Source: Corynebacterium coyleae
GTDB lineage: Bacteria > Actinomycetota > Actinomycetes > Mycobacteriales > Mycobacteriaceae
Direction of reading: 5' to 3'
Assembly: GCF_030408635.1 (NCBI RefSeq)
Contig: NZ_CP047198.1
Span: 1,116,001 to 1,180,000 of the forward strand
DNA: 64,000 nt
The number at the start of each line of letters is the position of its first letter. The stretch's first letter is position 1. This document shows, one piece after another, positions 8,702 through 18,304 of this stretch. A program made the position numbers and the translations under genes. The notes under the pieces were generated by a model. It ran no database searches and was not told the DNA's origin. It saw only the letters and a program-made list of their open reading frames with translations.

Positions 8702-9451
8702 CTAGATCCGCGCGTCGGTGCGCCGTAGGTAGGCCACAGCAGCCGCCCAGCCAGCCACGGTCAACGCCGTGGAGGCGGCGAGAACGCCTGTAACGGTGCC
8801 AGTGCCGAGCGCTCCAGCAGCAGCGACGGCGGAACTGCCCAGCCACAGCGTGTGCGACAACAACGCAGGCGCCACGATGAACCGCACGCCAGGCACCCCA
8901 GCCGCGAGTGCGCCAAACGATACGAGACTTACCACCACCGCAATGCCGATGGGTGCTGCAAAACTACGGATGACCATAGACAGCAGTGACTGCCATGACG
9001 CCACCGCAACGGCTGGTGCCAGGGCCAATAATGCTGCGACGAGGAGCTCGCCTGGCACTGCACCGGGAATCCCCAACGCCCAACCGACGAACAACGTGAG
9101 GGCGATGAGAACAGCGTGCATCGCTGCGACAGTAACCGCGATCGCGGCGATTTTCGACGCCACCAGGTTGCTCACCGAACGCGTCGAGGTGAGCATGGTG
9201 AGCCAGTTGTGCCCGCGGTGCTCGACACGCCAGGCGGCTGCGGCGAGGATCGCGATGCCAGCAGTGCAGAACAGCAACCCATAAAACAGCATGACTTGCG
9301 AGAAGTAGCTGCCCCAACCGGCGGTCAGGGTGCCGGTGTTCGCGGCGTAGTTGCCGGCGCCGATCGCGACGGCAACTACGGGGACGAGGAACGCGACCGC
9401 CCAGACGTGGGAGCGTCGAAACTTGAGCAGGTCGTTAAGGATTAGGTCCAT
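8702..9451 (-). CDS. ABC-2 type transporter permease
   Basis: This is an integral membrane protein of 249 residues with about six hydrophobic segments. It has the layout of ABC-2 exporter permeases: a short cytosolic start (MDLILNDLLKFRRS), TM1, then a long loop ending RVEHRGHNWLTMLTS...NLVASKI. An AAGGAGA site lies 8 nt before the ATG. It follows the other permease by 3 bp, so the ATPase and two permeases form one operon and probably one heterodimeric exporter. Confidence 0.85.
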   Translation of the reverse strand: MDLILNDLLKFRRSHVWAVAFLVPVVAVAIGAGNYAANTGTLTAGWGSYFSQVMLFYGLLFCTAGIAILAAAAWRVEHRGHNWLTMLTSTRSVSNLVASKIAAIAVTVAAMHAVLIALTLFVGWALGIPGAVPGELLVAALLALAPAVAVASWQSLLSMVIRSFAAPIGIAVVVSLVSFGALAAGVPGVRFIVAPALLSHTLWLGSSAVAAAGALGTGTVTGVLAASTALTVAGWAAAVAYLRRTDARI

Positions 9452-9454
9452 GGT

Positions 9455-10201
9455 CTAGATCTCCTTTCGATCCAGGGCTTTGGTACCGGCGACCAAGACC
9501 GCTACGGCGAGGACGAGGTAGCCGCTCCACAGCACCCAGCCGGGCTGCGACGGGGTGACCCCTGCTTCAGTGAATCCGAACGGGAGGATCACTGCGACGT
9601 ACCCGAAAGGATTGACTGCAGCCAGCCACGGTGGGGACAGCAGTGATGCGATGCCAAAGAACCCGCCGACGACCCCGACGGCGAGCACGACAAGTTGCGA
9701 CTCGACAAGCGCGGCGAGCAGCAGCATCACAGCGAGGAGCGCAAGCGTGGTGCCCGCGACACCGAGACCGAAGCGCAGCCATGTCTCCAGCATCGCTCCG
9801 CGCGGTGCAGGCGCGCCCATCGCGACAGGCAGCGCTATGGCCCCAGCGAACTCAATACACTTTGCGACGACAACTACCACCGTCGCAACACCAAACTTTC
9901 GAAGGAGCAGCGCCCCAGGCCGAGTTCCTGCGATGGCGTTGAGCCGCCACCCGCCGTTGACGTGCTCCGTATCCACGATGCGGCTGGCCACCAGCGCCAA
10001 CTGCAACGGGGTCAGAAACGCCAGCGCCATGGCGATTCCGATGAGATGTCCCGCCCATGCGGTATCTGGGTTGGCCTGGAATGCGGCGGCGTTGTCGCCT
10101 GCGAAGAGACTCATGTTGGCGAATAGGACGATCCCCACCGTCATGAGCAGGCTCAGCCACACGATTTTGGTGCGTTTCAGTTTGGCGAATTCCACCATCA
10201 T
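9455..10201 (-). CDS. ABC-2 type transporter permease
   Basis: The second permease of the exporter has 248 residues and about six membrane segments. It contains the typical VNGGWRLNAIAGTRPGALLLRKF coupling-helix region after TM2. The first codons overlap the end of the ATPase gene by 4 bp, indicating translational coupling. An in-frame second ATG directly follows the first. Such ATPase-permease-permease sets next to a two-component system often export antimicrobial peptides or lipids; that function is inference here. Confidence 0.85.
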   Translation of the reverse strand: MMVEFAKLKRTKIVWLSLLMTVGIVLFANMSLFAGDNAAAFQANPDTAWAGHLIGIAMALAFLTPLQLALVASRIVDTEHVNGGWRLNAIAGTRPGALLLRKFGVATVVVVVAKCIEFAGAIALPVAMGAPAPRGAMLETWLRFGLGVAGTTLALLAVMLLLAALVESQLVVLAVGVVGGFFGIASLLSPPWLAAVNPFGYVAVILPFGFTEAGVTPSQPGWVLWSGYLVLAVAVLVAGTKALDRKEI

Positions 10202-11112
10202 GCGCCTGCCACCTCGTCGTTGGTCAAGCCGATGAAGATGTCCTCGAGGCTGCGGCGCTTGCGCAGGACCTGGTGGAGTGGCACGCCGTGTGCAACCAAA
10301 AGGGCGATGGTATCGGCGAGGTGGTCGTCGTCAAGCCCGGAAAGCTCCACACCACCCTCGACCCGTTTCGGTTGCAATGCGCGAAGGACCGAGACCGCAG
10401 TCGCAGCATCCGGCGTCTGGATGAACACATCCGGCAACTGCGCGCTGTACAGCTCGTCTTGGGAGCCCTGGAACACGAGCTTGCCGTGATTGATGATGGT
10501 CAGATCGGTCGCCATCTTCTCGATCTCTGACAACAGGTGGCTCGACACCAGCACGGTGCGGCCCTGGTCGCGGGCGAGGCTGATGATGAGTTCGCGGATC
10601 TCCTCAATGCCGGCGGGGTCGAGGCCGTTGGTGGGCTCGTCGAGAATAAGTAATTGTGGGTCGCGTGCGAGTGCCATCGCGATGCCGAGGCGCTGCTTCA
10701 TGCCCAGCGAATAGTTTTTCACCAGTTTGTCCATCTGACCCTCGAGGCGCACTAGCGACACGGCGCGGCGCACCGCTTCGGGATCGGCGCCGAGCAGACG
10801 CGCGACAATACGCATGTTTTCACCACCTGTGAGGTGTGGGTAAGCGGCGGGGGCTTCGATGAGCGAGCCGACACCGGCAAGGACATGCGCGCGGTTCGCT
10901 CGCGTCATGGGGTGTCCGAGCACGCTGATGTCGCCGTGCGTGGGGGTGATGAGGCCGAGCAGCATCTTCATCGTGGTGGATTTGCCGGAGCCGTTCGGGC
11001 CGAGCAGGCCGTGCACCACGCCGGGGGCGACCTTGAGGTCGAGGTTGTGGACGACGTCTGTGTGTCCATAGGTTTTGGTCAGACCGTGGGTCTGAATAAT
11101 CGGTGTTTCCAT
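10198..11112 (-). CDS. ABC transporter ATP-binding protein
   Basis: This is the nucleotide-binding subunit, with 304 residues. It has Walker A GPNGSGKST, the Q-loop region, the signature-type NYSLGMKQRLGIAMAL, Walker B LLILDEPTNGLDP and a switch His in VLVSSHLLSEI. The C-terminal ~80 residues are the extra domain common in ABC-2 drug/lantibiotic-type exporters (BcrA/DrrA-like). I prefer the ATG at 11112 (METPIIQTHGLTKTYG) because a TGAGGA site lies just upstream; an ATG eight codons earlier at 11136 is possible. It starts 83 bp after the response regulator. Confidence 0.88.
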   Translation of the reverse strand: METPIIQTHGLTKTYGHTDVVHNLDLKVAPGVVHGLLGPNGSGKSTTMKMLLGLITPTHGDISVLGHPMTRANRAHVLAGVGSLIEAPAAYPHLTGGENMRIVARLLGADPEAVRRAVSLVRLEGQMDKLVKNYSLGMKQRLGIAMALARDPQLLILDEPTNGLDPAGIEEIRELIISLARDQGRTVLVSSHLLSEIEKMATDLTIINHGKLVFQGSQDELYSAQLPDVFIQTPDAATAVSVLRALQPKRVEGGVELSGLDDDHLADTIALLVAHGVPLHQVLRKRRSLEDIFIGLTNDEVAGA

Positions 11113-11195
11113 GTCCTCAAGGCTCGCGCATGACACGGGCCTTCCGCGTCGGCACAGGGCACGATTTTGGGCGTGATACCCAGGTATGACGCGGC

Positions 11196-11876
11196 TTAGG
11201 AATCCAACAGATCCGCGCGCGAGACCAACCCGGTCCGGTACGCGAAAAGGGCCGCGTGCACCCGGTCGCGCGACTGCGTCTTCGCCAGCACCCGGCCCAC
11301 GTGCGTTTTCACCGTGGGCATGGAGATGAACATCCGCTCCGCGATCTCGCCGTTGCTCCAGCCCCGGGCAATCGCGATGAGTACTTCGCGCTCGCGTTCG
11401 GTGAGCTCACCCAGCGCGAGGCGGTCGGCGGCGGACAGGGCCACAGCCTTCTCTGTCGGAGCAGCAAGCGTTGCGACGATCCGGTTCGTCGCCCGCGGCG
11501 AAATCACCGCGTCACCGCCTGCAACCGTGCGGATCGCGTCCAGCAGCGCCTCCGGTTCCGCGTCCTTGAGCAGGAACCCGCTCGCGCCCGCGCCAATCCC
11601 GCCGAGCACGTAGGCCTCGTCGTCGAACGTGGTCAGCACGATCACCTTGGTGTCCGGATGGTGCTGGGTGATACGCCGGGTGGCCGCGATGCCGTCGAGG
11701 ACGGGCATTTGCACGTCCATAAGCACAATGCCCACCGGATCGCTGTCGCACGCCTGCACTGCCTCCTCGCCGTTCGCGGCAAGCCAGCGGACCTCCATGT
11801 CCGGCTGGGAGTCCAGCACGTTGCGGATGCCGTGGAGAAACAACGCTTGGTCGTCTGCGAGTCCGAGAGTGATCAT
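11196..11876 (-). CDS. Response regulator, NarL/LuxR family
   Basis: The 226-residue protein has a receiver domain at about 1-120, with the phosphorylation Asp in IVLMDVQMPVLDG and the switch Thr and Lys in VIVLTTFDD and GFLLKDAEPE. A LuxR-type helix-turn-helix follows at about 155-215 (LTEREREVLIAIARGWSNGEIA ... TVKTHVGRVL). It overlaps the kinase gene by 4 bp. The ABC exporter 83 bp downstream on the same strand is the likely target of this pair. Confidence 0.93.
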   Translation of the reverse strand: MITLGLADDQALFLHGIRNVLDSQPDMEVRWLAANGEEAVQACDSDPVGIVLMDVQMPVLDGIAATRRITQHHPDTKVIVLTTFDDEAYVLGGIGAGASGFLLKDAEPEALLDAIRTVAGGDAVISPRATNRIVATLAAPTEKAVALSAADRLALGELTEREREVLIAIARGWSNGEIAERMFISMPTVKTHVGRVLAKTQSRDRVHAALFAYRTGLVSRADLLDS

Positions 11877-12985
11877 GAGTTCAGCGGGATCCTTGCCATT
11901 GTGGTACAGGTGCCGGCGGGGGTGGCGGACGCGGTCACCGTGCCACCGGAAAGCGCCGCGCGCTGCCGCATGCCCTCCACTCCGTGGCCCGGACGAGTGG
12001 TCGCGCCGGGAGCGACCGGGTTCGTCATTTCAACCACGACGTTATCTGCGCCCCAGCGCACCGCGAGCTCGGCGTGGCCGGTGCCGTGCTTCATGGCGTT
12101 GGTCAGGGACTCCTGCACGATGCGCTGGACGGTAAGCGCGGTGGCCGGGGCCAGGTGCTCGGGAGGGGTGCCCTCGGCGGTGTATGCGACGTTAAGCCCG
12201 CCCGCGCGGCTGGTGGCGACCAGGCCGTCGATGTCCAGTTGCGTTGTTGGTTCAACGGGGCGCTGTTCAGGGGCGCGGAGCAGCTCCACCACGCCGCGCA
12301 TCTGGCGCAGCGAGTCGCGGCCGACGTTGCCGATGGTGCGCAGCGCCTCGTCCTTCGCCTCCGGGGTGGCGGCAAAGCGCGCGCCGTCGGCCTGTGCGAC
12401 GATGACGGTCAGCGAGTGGGTGACAATGTCATGGATCTCTCGCGCGAGGTGGGCGCGCTGCTCCTGGGCATCGCGCTCGAACTGCTCACGCTGTCGGGCC
12501 AGATCCTTCTCCGCGGTCTCCTCGGCACGGCGGCGCAGCTCGCCGAACAGCAGCGCCACGGTCAGCAGAATGATGCTCCAGAAGACGTAGGGGAGTCGCT
12601 CGGCAGGCTCGAGCGCGGTGAGCGCGGGGATGACGAACGCGGTGGCTGCGGCGTCGCCAAGCAGCAGTGCACCCGTGGCGAAGTCGCGGTGCGGGGCGGG
12701 CAGGTGGCGCCTGGCGATGTAGGCGGCGAGCGGCGCCACGGCGATTGTGCCGACGGGGAGCGATGCGCAGAACGCCGCGGGAATGAGCACCGTAAGGATC
12801 GCAGCGAACGTTTCCAGTGGCCAGCGCCAGCGGGTAAACGGGGCCGCAACGGCGCAGGCCAGCAGTGCGAGCCCGACGACCAACTGCCGCGAATCCGGCA
12901 GCAGCCCAACTAGGCAGGGGACCAGCATGAATGCTGCCATGTTCGCATTGCGGATCCGCACTGCGCGGGTAGTGGAAAAGTTCAT
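11873..12985 (-). CDS. Two-component sensor histidine kinase (HPK7/NarX-like)
   Basis: The 370-residue kinase has about five transmembrane segments in residues 1-150 and almost no extracellular loop, typical of intramembrane-sensing kinases such as LiaS or DesK types. A HisKA_3 dimerisation domain follows, with the phospho-acceptor His in LAREIHDIVTHSL, and then a HATPase domain (N-box QESLTNAMKHG, G-box GHGVEGMRQRAA). Minus-strand TAGCGT (12994-12999) is 8 nt before the ATG, so this is probably the leaderless first gene of the kinase-regulator-exporter block. Confidence 0.9.
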   Translation of the reverse strand: MNFSTTRAVRIRNANMAAFMLVPCLVGLLPDSRQLVVGLALLACAVAAPFTRWRWPLETFAAILTVLIPAAFCASLPVGTIAVAPLAAYIARRHLPAPHRDFATGALLLGDAAATAFVIPALTALEPAERLPYVFWSIILLTVALLFGELRRRAEETAEKDLARQREQFERDAQEQRAHLAREIHDIVTHSLTVIVAQADGARFAATPEAKDEALRTIGNVGRDSLRQMRGVVELLRAPEQRPVEPTTQLDIDGLVATSRAGGLNVAYTAEGTPPEHLAPATALTVQRIVQESLTNAMKHGTGHAELAVRWGADNVVVEMTNPVAPGATTRPGHGVEGMRQRAALSGGTVTASATPAGTCTTMARIPLNS

Positions 12986-13040
12986 GGCCGTCCACGCTAC
13001 TTAGCGCCGCGGGCTGTCGCGTCGTACCGCAGTATGACGT

Positions 13041-13325
13041 TTAGGACTTCACCAGCCGCGCGATAGCGGCAGACGCCTCTTTGATCTTGTCCTCGGCTTC
13101 TTGCCCGCCTTTGATGGCATTGGCGACGCAGTGCTCCAAGTGATCGTCCAGCAAGCCCAGTGCTACGCCCTTCAGCGCTGCGTTGACGGCGCTGATCTGG
13201 GTGAGGATGTCGATGCAGTAGGCGTTTTCGTCGATCATGCGGTGAATACCGCGGGTCTGCCCCTCGATACGTTTGAGCCGAGCGAGGTAGCGGTCTTTAT
13301 CGCTGATGTAGCCGTGGTCGTTCAT
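13041..13325 (-). CDS. csoR: CsoR-family copper-sensing repressor
   Basis: The 94-residue, all-helical DUF156 protein has the Cu(I) ligand set Cys37 (AYCIDIL), His62 and Cys66 (DDHLEHCV). It also has the conserved RLKRIEGQTRGI DNA-binding helix start. It follows the P-type ATPase gene by 35 bp, with an AAGGAG site before its ATG, so it is autoregulated as part of the copB-csoR operon. Its likely operator lies at 15549-15570. Confidence 0.9.
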   Translation of the reverse strand: MNDHGYISDKDRYLARLKRIEGQTRGIHRMIDENAYCIDILTQISAVNAALKGVALGLLDDHLEHCVANAIKGGQEAEDKIKEASAAIARLVKS

Positions 13326-13360
13326 TATGGGTCTCCTTGTTTGGTGTGGACGGTACCGGG

Positions 13361-15469
13361 CTACTTGGACCGGTTAAGTATCCGGTCGGTGCTGCTCTGT
13401 GGGGTGAGGTCGAGTCGGCGGAGCAGTTGCGCGTTGAGGGCGACGACGACGGTCGAGGCAGACATCAGGATCGCACCGACGCTCATCGGCATCACGAAGC
13501 CGATTGGAGCGAGGATACCGGCGGCCAGCGGCACGGACAGCAAGTTGTAGCCGGCCGCCCACCACAGGTTCTGCTTCATCTTCCGGTAGGTCTCTCGCGA
13601 GAGCTCAATGACCGAGAGCACAGATCGCGGATCAGAGCTTGCCAGGATGACCTCCGCCGAGCCGATGGCCACGTCGGTGCCCGCACCGATCGCGATACCG
13701 ACATCGGCCTGGGCCAGCGCCGGTGCGTCGTTGACACCGTCGCCGACCATGGCGACCTTGTGGCCCTCGGCTTGCAGTTCCTTGACCTTTGCGGCCTTGT
13801 CCTCCGGCCGCACACCGGCGAAGACCCGATCGATGCCCAATTCGCCCGCTACGGTGTTCGCCACGGCCTGCGCGTCGCCGGTGATCATGACGACTTGAGC
13901 ACCCGATGCGTGCAGTGCGTCGACGGCGTCGCGGGATTCGGGGCGGATCTCGTCGGCAAGCCGGAGTGCTCCGATCACCTCGCCGTCGGCGAGAACGTGG
14001 AGAATGATCGCGCCCTCCTTTCGCCACTCGTCGGCGACCGGAAGCTCCGCGGCGGAATGCTGCTCAAGCAGGTAGGGGCCACCGACCTCGATTACCTCAC
14101 CGTCGACAGTTGCTTTCACACCCACGGCTGGCGATGAAGAGAAGTCGGTGGCCTGCGGCACGGCCACATCGCGAGCTTGAGCGGCCCCAGTGATGGCACG
14201 GGCGAGCGGGTGCTCGCTGTCTGCTTCAGCGGCCGCTGCCAGGGCCAGCACGTTCGTTTCCTCGTACCCGCGCACGGGTTCGATCGCGGTGACGGTGGGC
14301 TCACCCTTGGTCAACGTGCCGGTCTTGTCGAACAACACAGCGTCGACTGAGCGCATCGATTCGAGCGCGAGCCGATCCTTGATCAATACCCCGCCGCGTG
14401 CCGCGCGCTCAGTCGCGATTGAGACGACCAGCGGGATGGCAAGGCCGAGGGCGTGGGGGCAGGCGATGACGAGCACCGTGATAGTGCGCACTACCGCGTC
14501 ATTTGGCACACCGACGACGGTCCAGACCACAGCGGTCAGAATGGCGGCGCCGAGGGTGAACCAGAACAGCAAGGCAGCAGCCTTGTCCGCGAGACGTTGC
14601 GCGCGTGACGACGATTCCTGCGCATCGGTGACGAGCTTTTGAATGCCGGCCAGCGCGGTGTCGCCACCCGTGGCCGTTACTTCGATGCGCAGGCCCGAGT
14701 CTGTCGCGATGGTGCCAGCGACCACGTGCTCGCCTTCACCGCGGCGCACCGTTTTCGATTCACCGGTGACCATCGACTCGTCCATGCTGGCGCTGCCGTC
14801 GACAATTGTGCCGTCGGCAGGCACGGACGCGCCGGGCCGCACGATCACGACATCGCCGACCTCAAGATCCGCCGGAGTGACCTTCACCACTTCGTCGCCG
14901 TCGATCTTTTCGGCCTCGTCGGGCAGAAGAGCGGCGAGCGAATCCAGGGCCGAGGTGGTTTGGGCGAGGGAGCGCATCTCGATCCAGTGCCCCAGCAGCA
15001 TGATGACCACCAGCAGCGCCAGTTCCCACCAGAAATTCAGCCCACGGTCCAGCAAGTTCAGGCTCGCACCCCAAGACGAGACGAAGGCGACCGTGATCGC
15101 GAGCGCGATCAGCAGCATCATGCCGGGTTTGCGGGAGCGGATCTCTGAGACCGCCCCGGTCAAGAACGGCCGGCCTCCCCAGAGGTAAATGACTGTGCCC
15201 AAAAGTGGTGAGATCCACCGGGCCCATTCCGTGTCTGGCAGCTGATAGCTGATGAGATGGGCGAAAGTGCTGTTGAACCCGACGACCGGGATCGCGAGAA
15301 CCAGCATGATCCAGAAGAGTCTGCGGAACTGGGCAACGTGATCACCGTGTCCTGCGTGTCCTGCGTGGTCGTGACCACCGTGTCCTGCATGGGCCTCGTG
15401 AGCGTCATGCTCATGATGGCTGGCGTGCCCACCGGGTTCGGTGCCGGAGTGGGCGTGCCTGTCGTTCAT
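13361..15469 (-). CDS. Copper-translocating P-type ATPase, CopB type
   Basis: It exports copper from the cytoplasm. The 702-residue pump has a His-rich N-terminus (about 17 His in the first 50 residues) in place of the HMA domain. Eight transmembrane segments are expected, with the phosphorylation site [11 protein letters not shown], the E1-E2 motif VTGESK, HPLARAI in the nucleotide domain and [10 protein letters not shown]. The ion-binding motif in TM6 is CPH ([14 protein letters not shown]) and not CPC, the mark of CopB-type pumps. An AAGGAC site precedes the ATG. csoR follows in the same operon. Confidence 0.9.
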   Translation of the reverse strand: MNDRHAHSGTEPGGHASHHEHDAHEAHAGHGGHDHAGHAGHGDHVAQFRRLFWIMLVLAIPVVGFNSTFAHLISYQLPDTEWARWISPLLGTVIYLWGGRPFLTGAVSEIRSRKPGMMLLIALAITVAFVSSWGASLNLLDRGLNFWWELALLVVIMLLGHWIEMRSLAQTTSALDSLAALLPDEAEKIDGDEVVKVTPADLEVGDVVIVRPGASVPADGTIVDGSASMDESMVTGESKTVRRGEGEHVVAGTIATDSGLRIEVTATGGDTALAGIQKLVTDAQESSSRAQRLADKAAALLFWFTLGAAILTAVVWTVVGVPNDAVVRTITVLVIACPHALGLAIPLVVSIATERAARGGVLIKDRLALESMRSVDAVLFDKTGTLTKGEPTVTAIEPVRGYEETNVLALAAAAEADSEHPLARAITGAAQARDVAVPQATDFSSSPAVGVKATVDGEVIEVGGPYLLEQHSAAELPVADEWRKEGAIILHVLADGEVIGALRLADEIRPESRDAVDALHASGAQVVMITGDAQAVANTVAGELGIDRVFAGVRPEDKAAKVKELQAEGHKVAMVGDGVNDAPALAQADVGIAIGAGTDVAIGSAEVILASSDPRSVLSVIELSRETYRKMKQNLWWAAGYNLLSVPLAAGILAPIGFVMPMSVGAILMSASTVVVALNAQLLRRLDLTPQSSTDRILNRSK

Positions 15470-15548
15470 GGTTCTGTCCTTTCGTTGCTATTCGTGGTTG
15501 TGATCGGTTCGGCCGCGCCGGGGGCTAGTGCGGCGACCGTCTCCCACG

Positions 15549-15570
15549 TTAATACCCCATGGGGGTATAA
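15549..15570. promoter_or_regulatory. CsoR operator upstream of the copper operon
   Basis: The 7-bp arms ATACCCC (15552-15558) and GGGGTAT (15562-15568) form an inverted repeat with a 3-nt spacer inside TTAATACCCCATGGGGGTAT. This matches the known CsoR-box style of G/C tracts flanked by TAT. It lies 80 bp upstream of the ATPase start in the divergent region with mnmA, where it would cover a minus-strand promoter. Confidence 0.75.
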
Positions 15571-15643
15571 GTCCAGGGGGTGGTCTCGATGCATGCAGCC
15601 GGACGTTTCACCTTTCGTGGGCGCGGGACTACACTGCGCCGAC

Positions 15644-16729
15644 ATGCGAGTATTAGCGGCGATGAGCGGGGGAGTCGACTCTTCAGTTGCGGCGGCGCGT
15701 CTTGTGGAGGCCGGCCACGATGTTGTCGGCGTGCACCTTGCATTGAGCAAAGATGCGCAGCAGACGCGAGAGTCTGCCCGCGGGTGCTGCTCGCTCGAGG
15801 ACTCTGCCGATGCGCGTCGCGTGTGCGACAAGCTGGGCATCCCGTTTTACGTGTGGGATTTCTCTGACCGGTTTAAAGAAGAGGTCATTGACAACTTCGT
15901 GTGGTCGTATGAGAACGGCGAGACCCCAAACCCGTGCCTGCGTTGCAACGAGAAGATCAAGTTCGCGGCTCTGCTGGACCGTGCGGTCACGCTCGGCTTC
16001 GATGCGATTGCCACAGGGCACTACGCAATTATCGACGACACCGGCAACCTGCGTCGCTCGACCGACCCGAACAAAGACCAGTCGTATGTGCTCGGCGTGC
16101 TGACCCGCGACGAGTTGGACCGCTGCATCTTCCCGGTCGGTGATACGGAAAAACCCCAGATCCGCGAGGAGGCCGCCCGCCACGGGTTTGCTACTGCCTC
16201 CAAACCGGATTCTTACGACATCTGCTTCATCCCCGATGGCAACACCCAGGCGTTTCTGGGGCGCTCCATCGGCATGCGCCCCGGCATGATTCGGGACACC
16301 GAAGGCAACGAACTCGCCGAGCACGACGGCGCGTTCCAGTACACGATCGGCCAGCGCAAGGGCTTGAACCTCCGCGTGCCTGCCGCTGACGGCAAGCCGC
16401 GCTACGTCACCGATGTGGACACGGCCACCGGCACCGTGACCGTCGGCCCGCGCGACGCGCTGCGCGTCACGGAGATCACCGCCGACCGCCTGAAAGTGCT
16501 GCACCCGGCGATGGCCGACGCAGCCGAGTTCGAGGCAAACGTGCAGATCCGCGCCCACGGTGGCGTTGTGCCGTGCACTGCGCGTATCGCGGGCGACCAG
16601 ATGACGCTTACCCTCCACCAGCCACTCGAGGGCGTGGCCCGCGGCCAGGCAGCGGTGTTGTACCTGCCTGACCCGGATGGCCTGGGCGACATCGTGCTCG
16701 GCTCAGGCACGATCTGCGCGACAGCATGA
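15644..16729 (+). CDS. mnmA: tRNA 2-thiouridylase MnmA
   Basis: It inserts sulfur at U34 of Glu, Gln and Lys tRNAs using ATP and a persulfide donor. The 361-residue protein shows the PP-loop [12 protein letters not shown] at its N-terminus, the catalytic cysteine in [15 protein letters not shown], the partner cysteine in [10 protein letters not shown], and IGQRKGL in the central domain. The ATG at 15644 is set by this PP-loop and by TACACT (15630-15635) 8 nt upstream; the longer frame from 15257 would run through the copB promoter. Its stop overlaps the next start (ATGA). Confidence 0.93.
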   Translation: MRVLAAMSGGVDSSVAAARLVEAGHDVVGVHLALSKDAQQTRESARGCCSLEDSADARRVCDKLGIPFYVWDFSDRFKEEVIDNFVWSYENGETPNPCLRCNEKIKFAALLDRAVTLGFDAIATGHYAIIDDTGNLRRSTDPNKDQSYVLGVLTRDELDRCIFPVGDTEKPQIREEAARHGFATASKPDSYDICFIPDGNTQAFLGRSIGMRPGMIRDTEGNELAEHDGAFQYTIGQRKGLNLRVPAADGKPRYVTDVDTATGTVTVGPRDALRVTEITADRLKVLHPAMADAAEFEANVQIRAHGGVVPCTARIAGDQMTLTLHQPLEGVARGQAAVLYLPDPDGLGDIVLGSGTICATA

Positions 16730-17577
16730 TCGCACCAACCGCGTTCGGCATCGGGCCCCTGCCCGGGACAGATCTGGCAAAGGCTGCCGATGTCGTGCTC
16801 TCCGAGTCACCGCTGCCGCACGTCCCGCAACTGCCGGACCGCGGCGTCGGCTCCGATCTCATTGGGCGCACCGCAGCGCTGCTCGAGATCCCAATCGCGC
16901 CGGGCCCGCGCGGGTGGCGCGTTGCCGCCCGTAAGCGCGCAGACGCCGACCGCATGGTGCGTGACCTCGACCACCTCGAGGAGCTCTGGCACGGCAAAGT
17001 AGACACGGTCAAGGTGCAGCTTGCTGGCCCGTTCACGCTCGCCGCCGAGGTAGAGATGGCCAACGGCCACCGCATGATCACCGACCCCGGCGCGCTGCGC
17101 GACCTCACCGACGCGCTGCTCGAAGCCTGCAACCAGCACCGCAGCGATGTCGCCGGCCGCTTCGGCGCCACGGTGCTCCAACTCGACGAGCCACGCCTCG
17201 GCGACGTCATGGCCGGCACGCTCAAAGGCGCGACTGACTACGAAACCATCGCGGCGATCCCGGAGCCACAGGAGACCCTGCAACGCTTCGGCGAGCATCT
17301 GTTGCACACGCCTGTGCTTATCGACGACACCCCGTGGCAGACCACCGACCCCCGCACCTGCAACCGCGACGCGCTGGCGCGTCTGCTCGATACGGGGACG
17401 CGCATCGCGATCCCGACCATGCAGCCGCGCGAACTGTATCGCGTGTTCGACGAGTTACAGATCGACCCGGCACAGACCCAGATCGATGTGTACGCCGAGC
17501 CGGCAGACACGCTGCTTGCAAGCGCGCGCAGTTACGCTGCCGCTCGCGAAATGCACGAAGAACTGGCAAGCCAGTAA
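16726..17577 (+). CDS. MetE-like (B12-independent methionine synthase family) protein
   Basis: The 283-residue protein has the UROD/MetE-like barrel layout ([11 protein letters not shown] at the start, [25 protein letters not shown]). It is much shorter than real MetE (about 750 residues), and the complete zinc-binding His/Cys set of MetE is not apparent. Actinobacteria carry this short homologue beside mnmA and ligA. Translation is coupled to mnmA by an ATGA overlap, which hints at a role linked to thiolation or methyl metabolism. The actual reaction is unknown. Confidence 0.7.
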   Translation: MIAPTAFGIGPLPGTDLAKAADVVLSESPLPHVPQLPDRGVGSDLIGRTAALLEIPIAPGPRGWRVAARKRADADRMVRDLDHLEELWHGKVDTVKVQLAGPFTLAAEVEMANGHRMITDPGALRDLTDALLEACNQHRSDVAGRFGATVLQLDEPRLGDVMAGTLKGATDYETIAAIPEPQETLQRFGEHLLHTPVLIDDTPWQTTDPRTCNRDALARLLDTGTRIAIPTMQPRELYRVFDELQIDPAQTQIDVYAEPADTLLASARSYAAAREMHEELASQ

Positions 17578-17584
17578 AAGTGAG

Positions 17585-18259
17585 TTAGCCCTGCATTGGC
17601 CAGGCGGTGAGCACACCTGAGGCGTCGCGCCCGTTGGCCTCAAAGTACTTCTTGCGATCGGTCTGCATGCGGAAGTACTCCACGGCCTGCCACTCCATGA
17701 GGTCGCCAGACTCCATCTGGGCGAGGTCTGGGTAGGCCTTGCGCACCTGCATCCAGGCGACACGGGCGGCAGCGAACGCGTCGGCGGTTGCCTCGTGTGC
17801 GTTGTCGATGCGCACCCCGTAGTGCTCGCACATCGCGGTCAGGTTGCGTGGGCCCTTGCGGTAGCGGTCCTTCGCGCGGTCGACCACCAGCGGGTCGAAC
17901 ACGGGGCCGGTGACGGTGAAATCACCGGTGAGGTTGCGCAGCACCGTTAAGTCGTAGGGGGCGTTAAACACCACGAGCGTCAGGCCGTCTTCCCAGCCCT
18001 TCTTGATCGCCTCGACGGTCTCGCGCACCACCTCGTCGTGGTCGCGCCCCTCCGCGCGCGCCTTCTCCGTCGTAATACCGTGCACCTTGGCGGCTTCTTC
18101 GGGGATTTCAATCCCGGGATCGGCGAGGGTTTCGTTGGCGTCGACCACGCCGTCGTCGATACGCACAAGCGCAGACGTGACCACGCGAGCCTCGCGCGGG
18201 TTAGCGGAGGTGGTCTCCAGGTCGAAGGAGAGCATGCGGGAGGCATCGAATGTGGCCAT
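17585..18259 (-). CDS. DEDDh 3'-5' exonuclease, DNA polymerase III epsilon-like
   Basis: The 224-residue protein has the Exo I motif SFDLETTSANP (Asp, Glu), an Exo II region around VVFNAPYDLTVL and Exo III HEATADAFAAARV (His, Asp). I start it at 18259: minus-strand TACAAT (18267-18272) overlaps the upstream ATG at 18268 and lies exactly 7 nt before 18259, which fits a leaderless start. A proofreading or repair role is inferred from family. It ends 7 bp from the convergent MetE-like gene. Confidence 0.85.
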   Translation of the reverse strand: MATFDASRMLSFDLETTSANPREARVVTSALVRIDDGVVDANETLADPGIEIPEEAAKVHGITTEKARAEGRDHDEVVRETVEAIKKGWEDGLTLVVFNAPYDLTVLRNLTGDFTVTGPVFDPLVVDRAKDRYRKGPRNLTAMCEHYGVRIDNAHEATADAFAAARVAWMQVRKAYPDLAQMESGDLMEWQAVEYFRMQTDRKKYFEANGRDASGVLTAWPMQG

Positions 18260-18304
18260 GCCGGTCATTGTAACGAGCGCGCCGACACGAGTGATCCAAA
18301 GTCG

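Noticed and set aside
15466-15840. Minus-strand 124-codon frame between copB and mnmA
   Set aside because: It overlaps mnmA coding and the CsoR operator; its own sequence has no recognisable feature and the copB start already has a good ribosome site.
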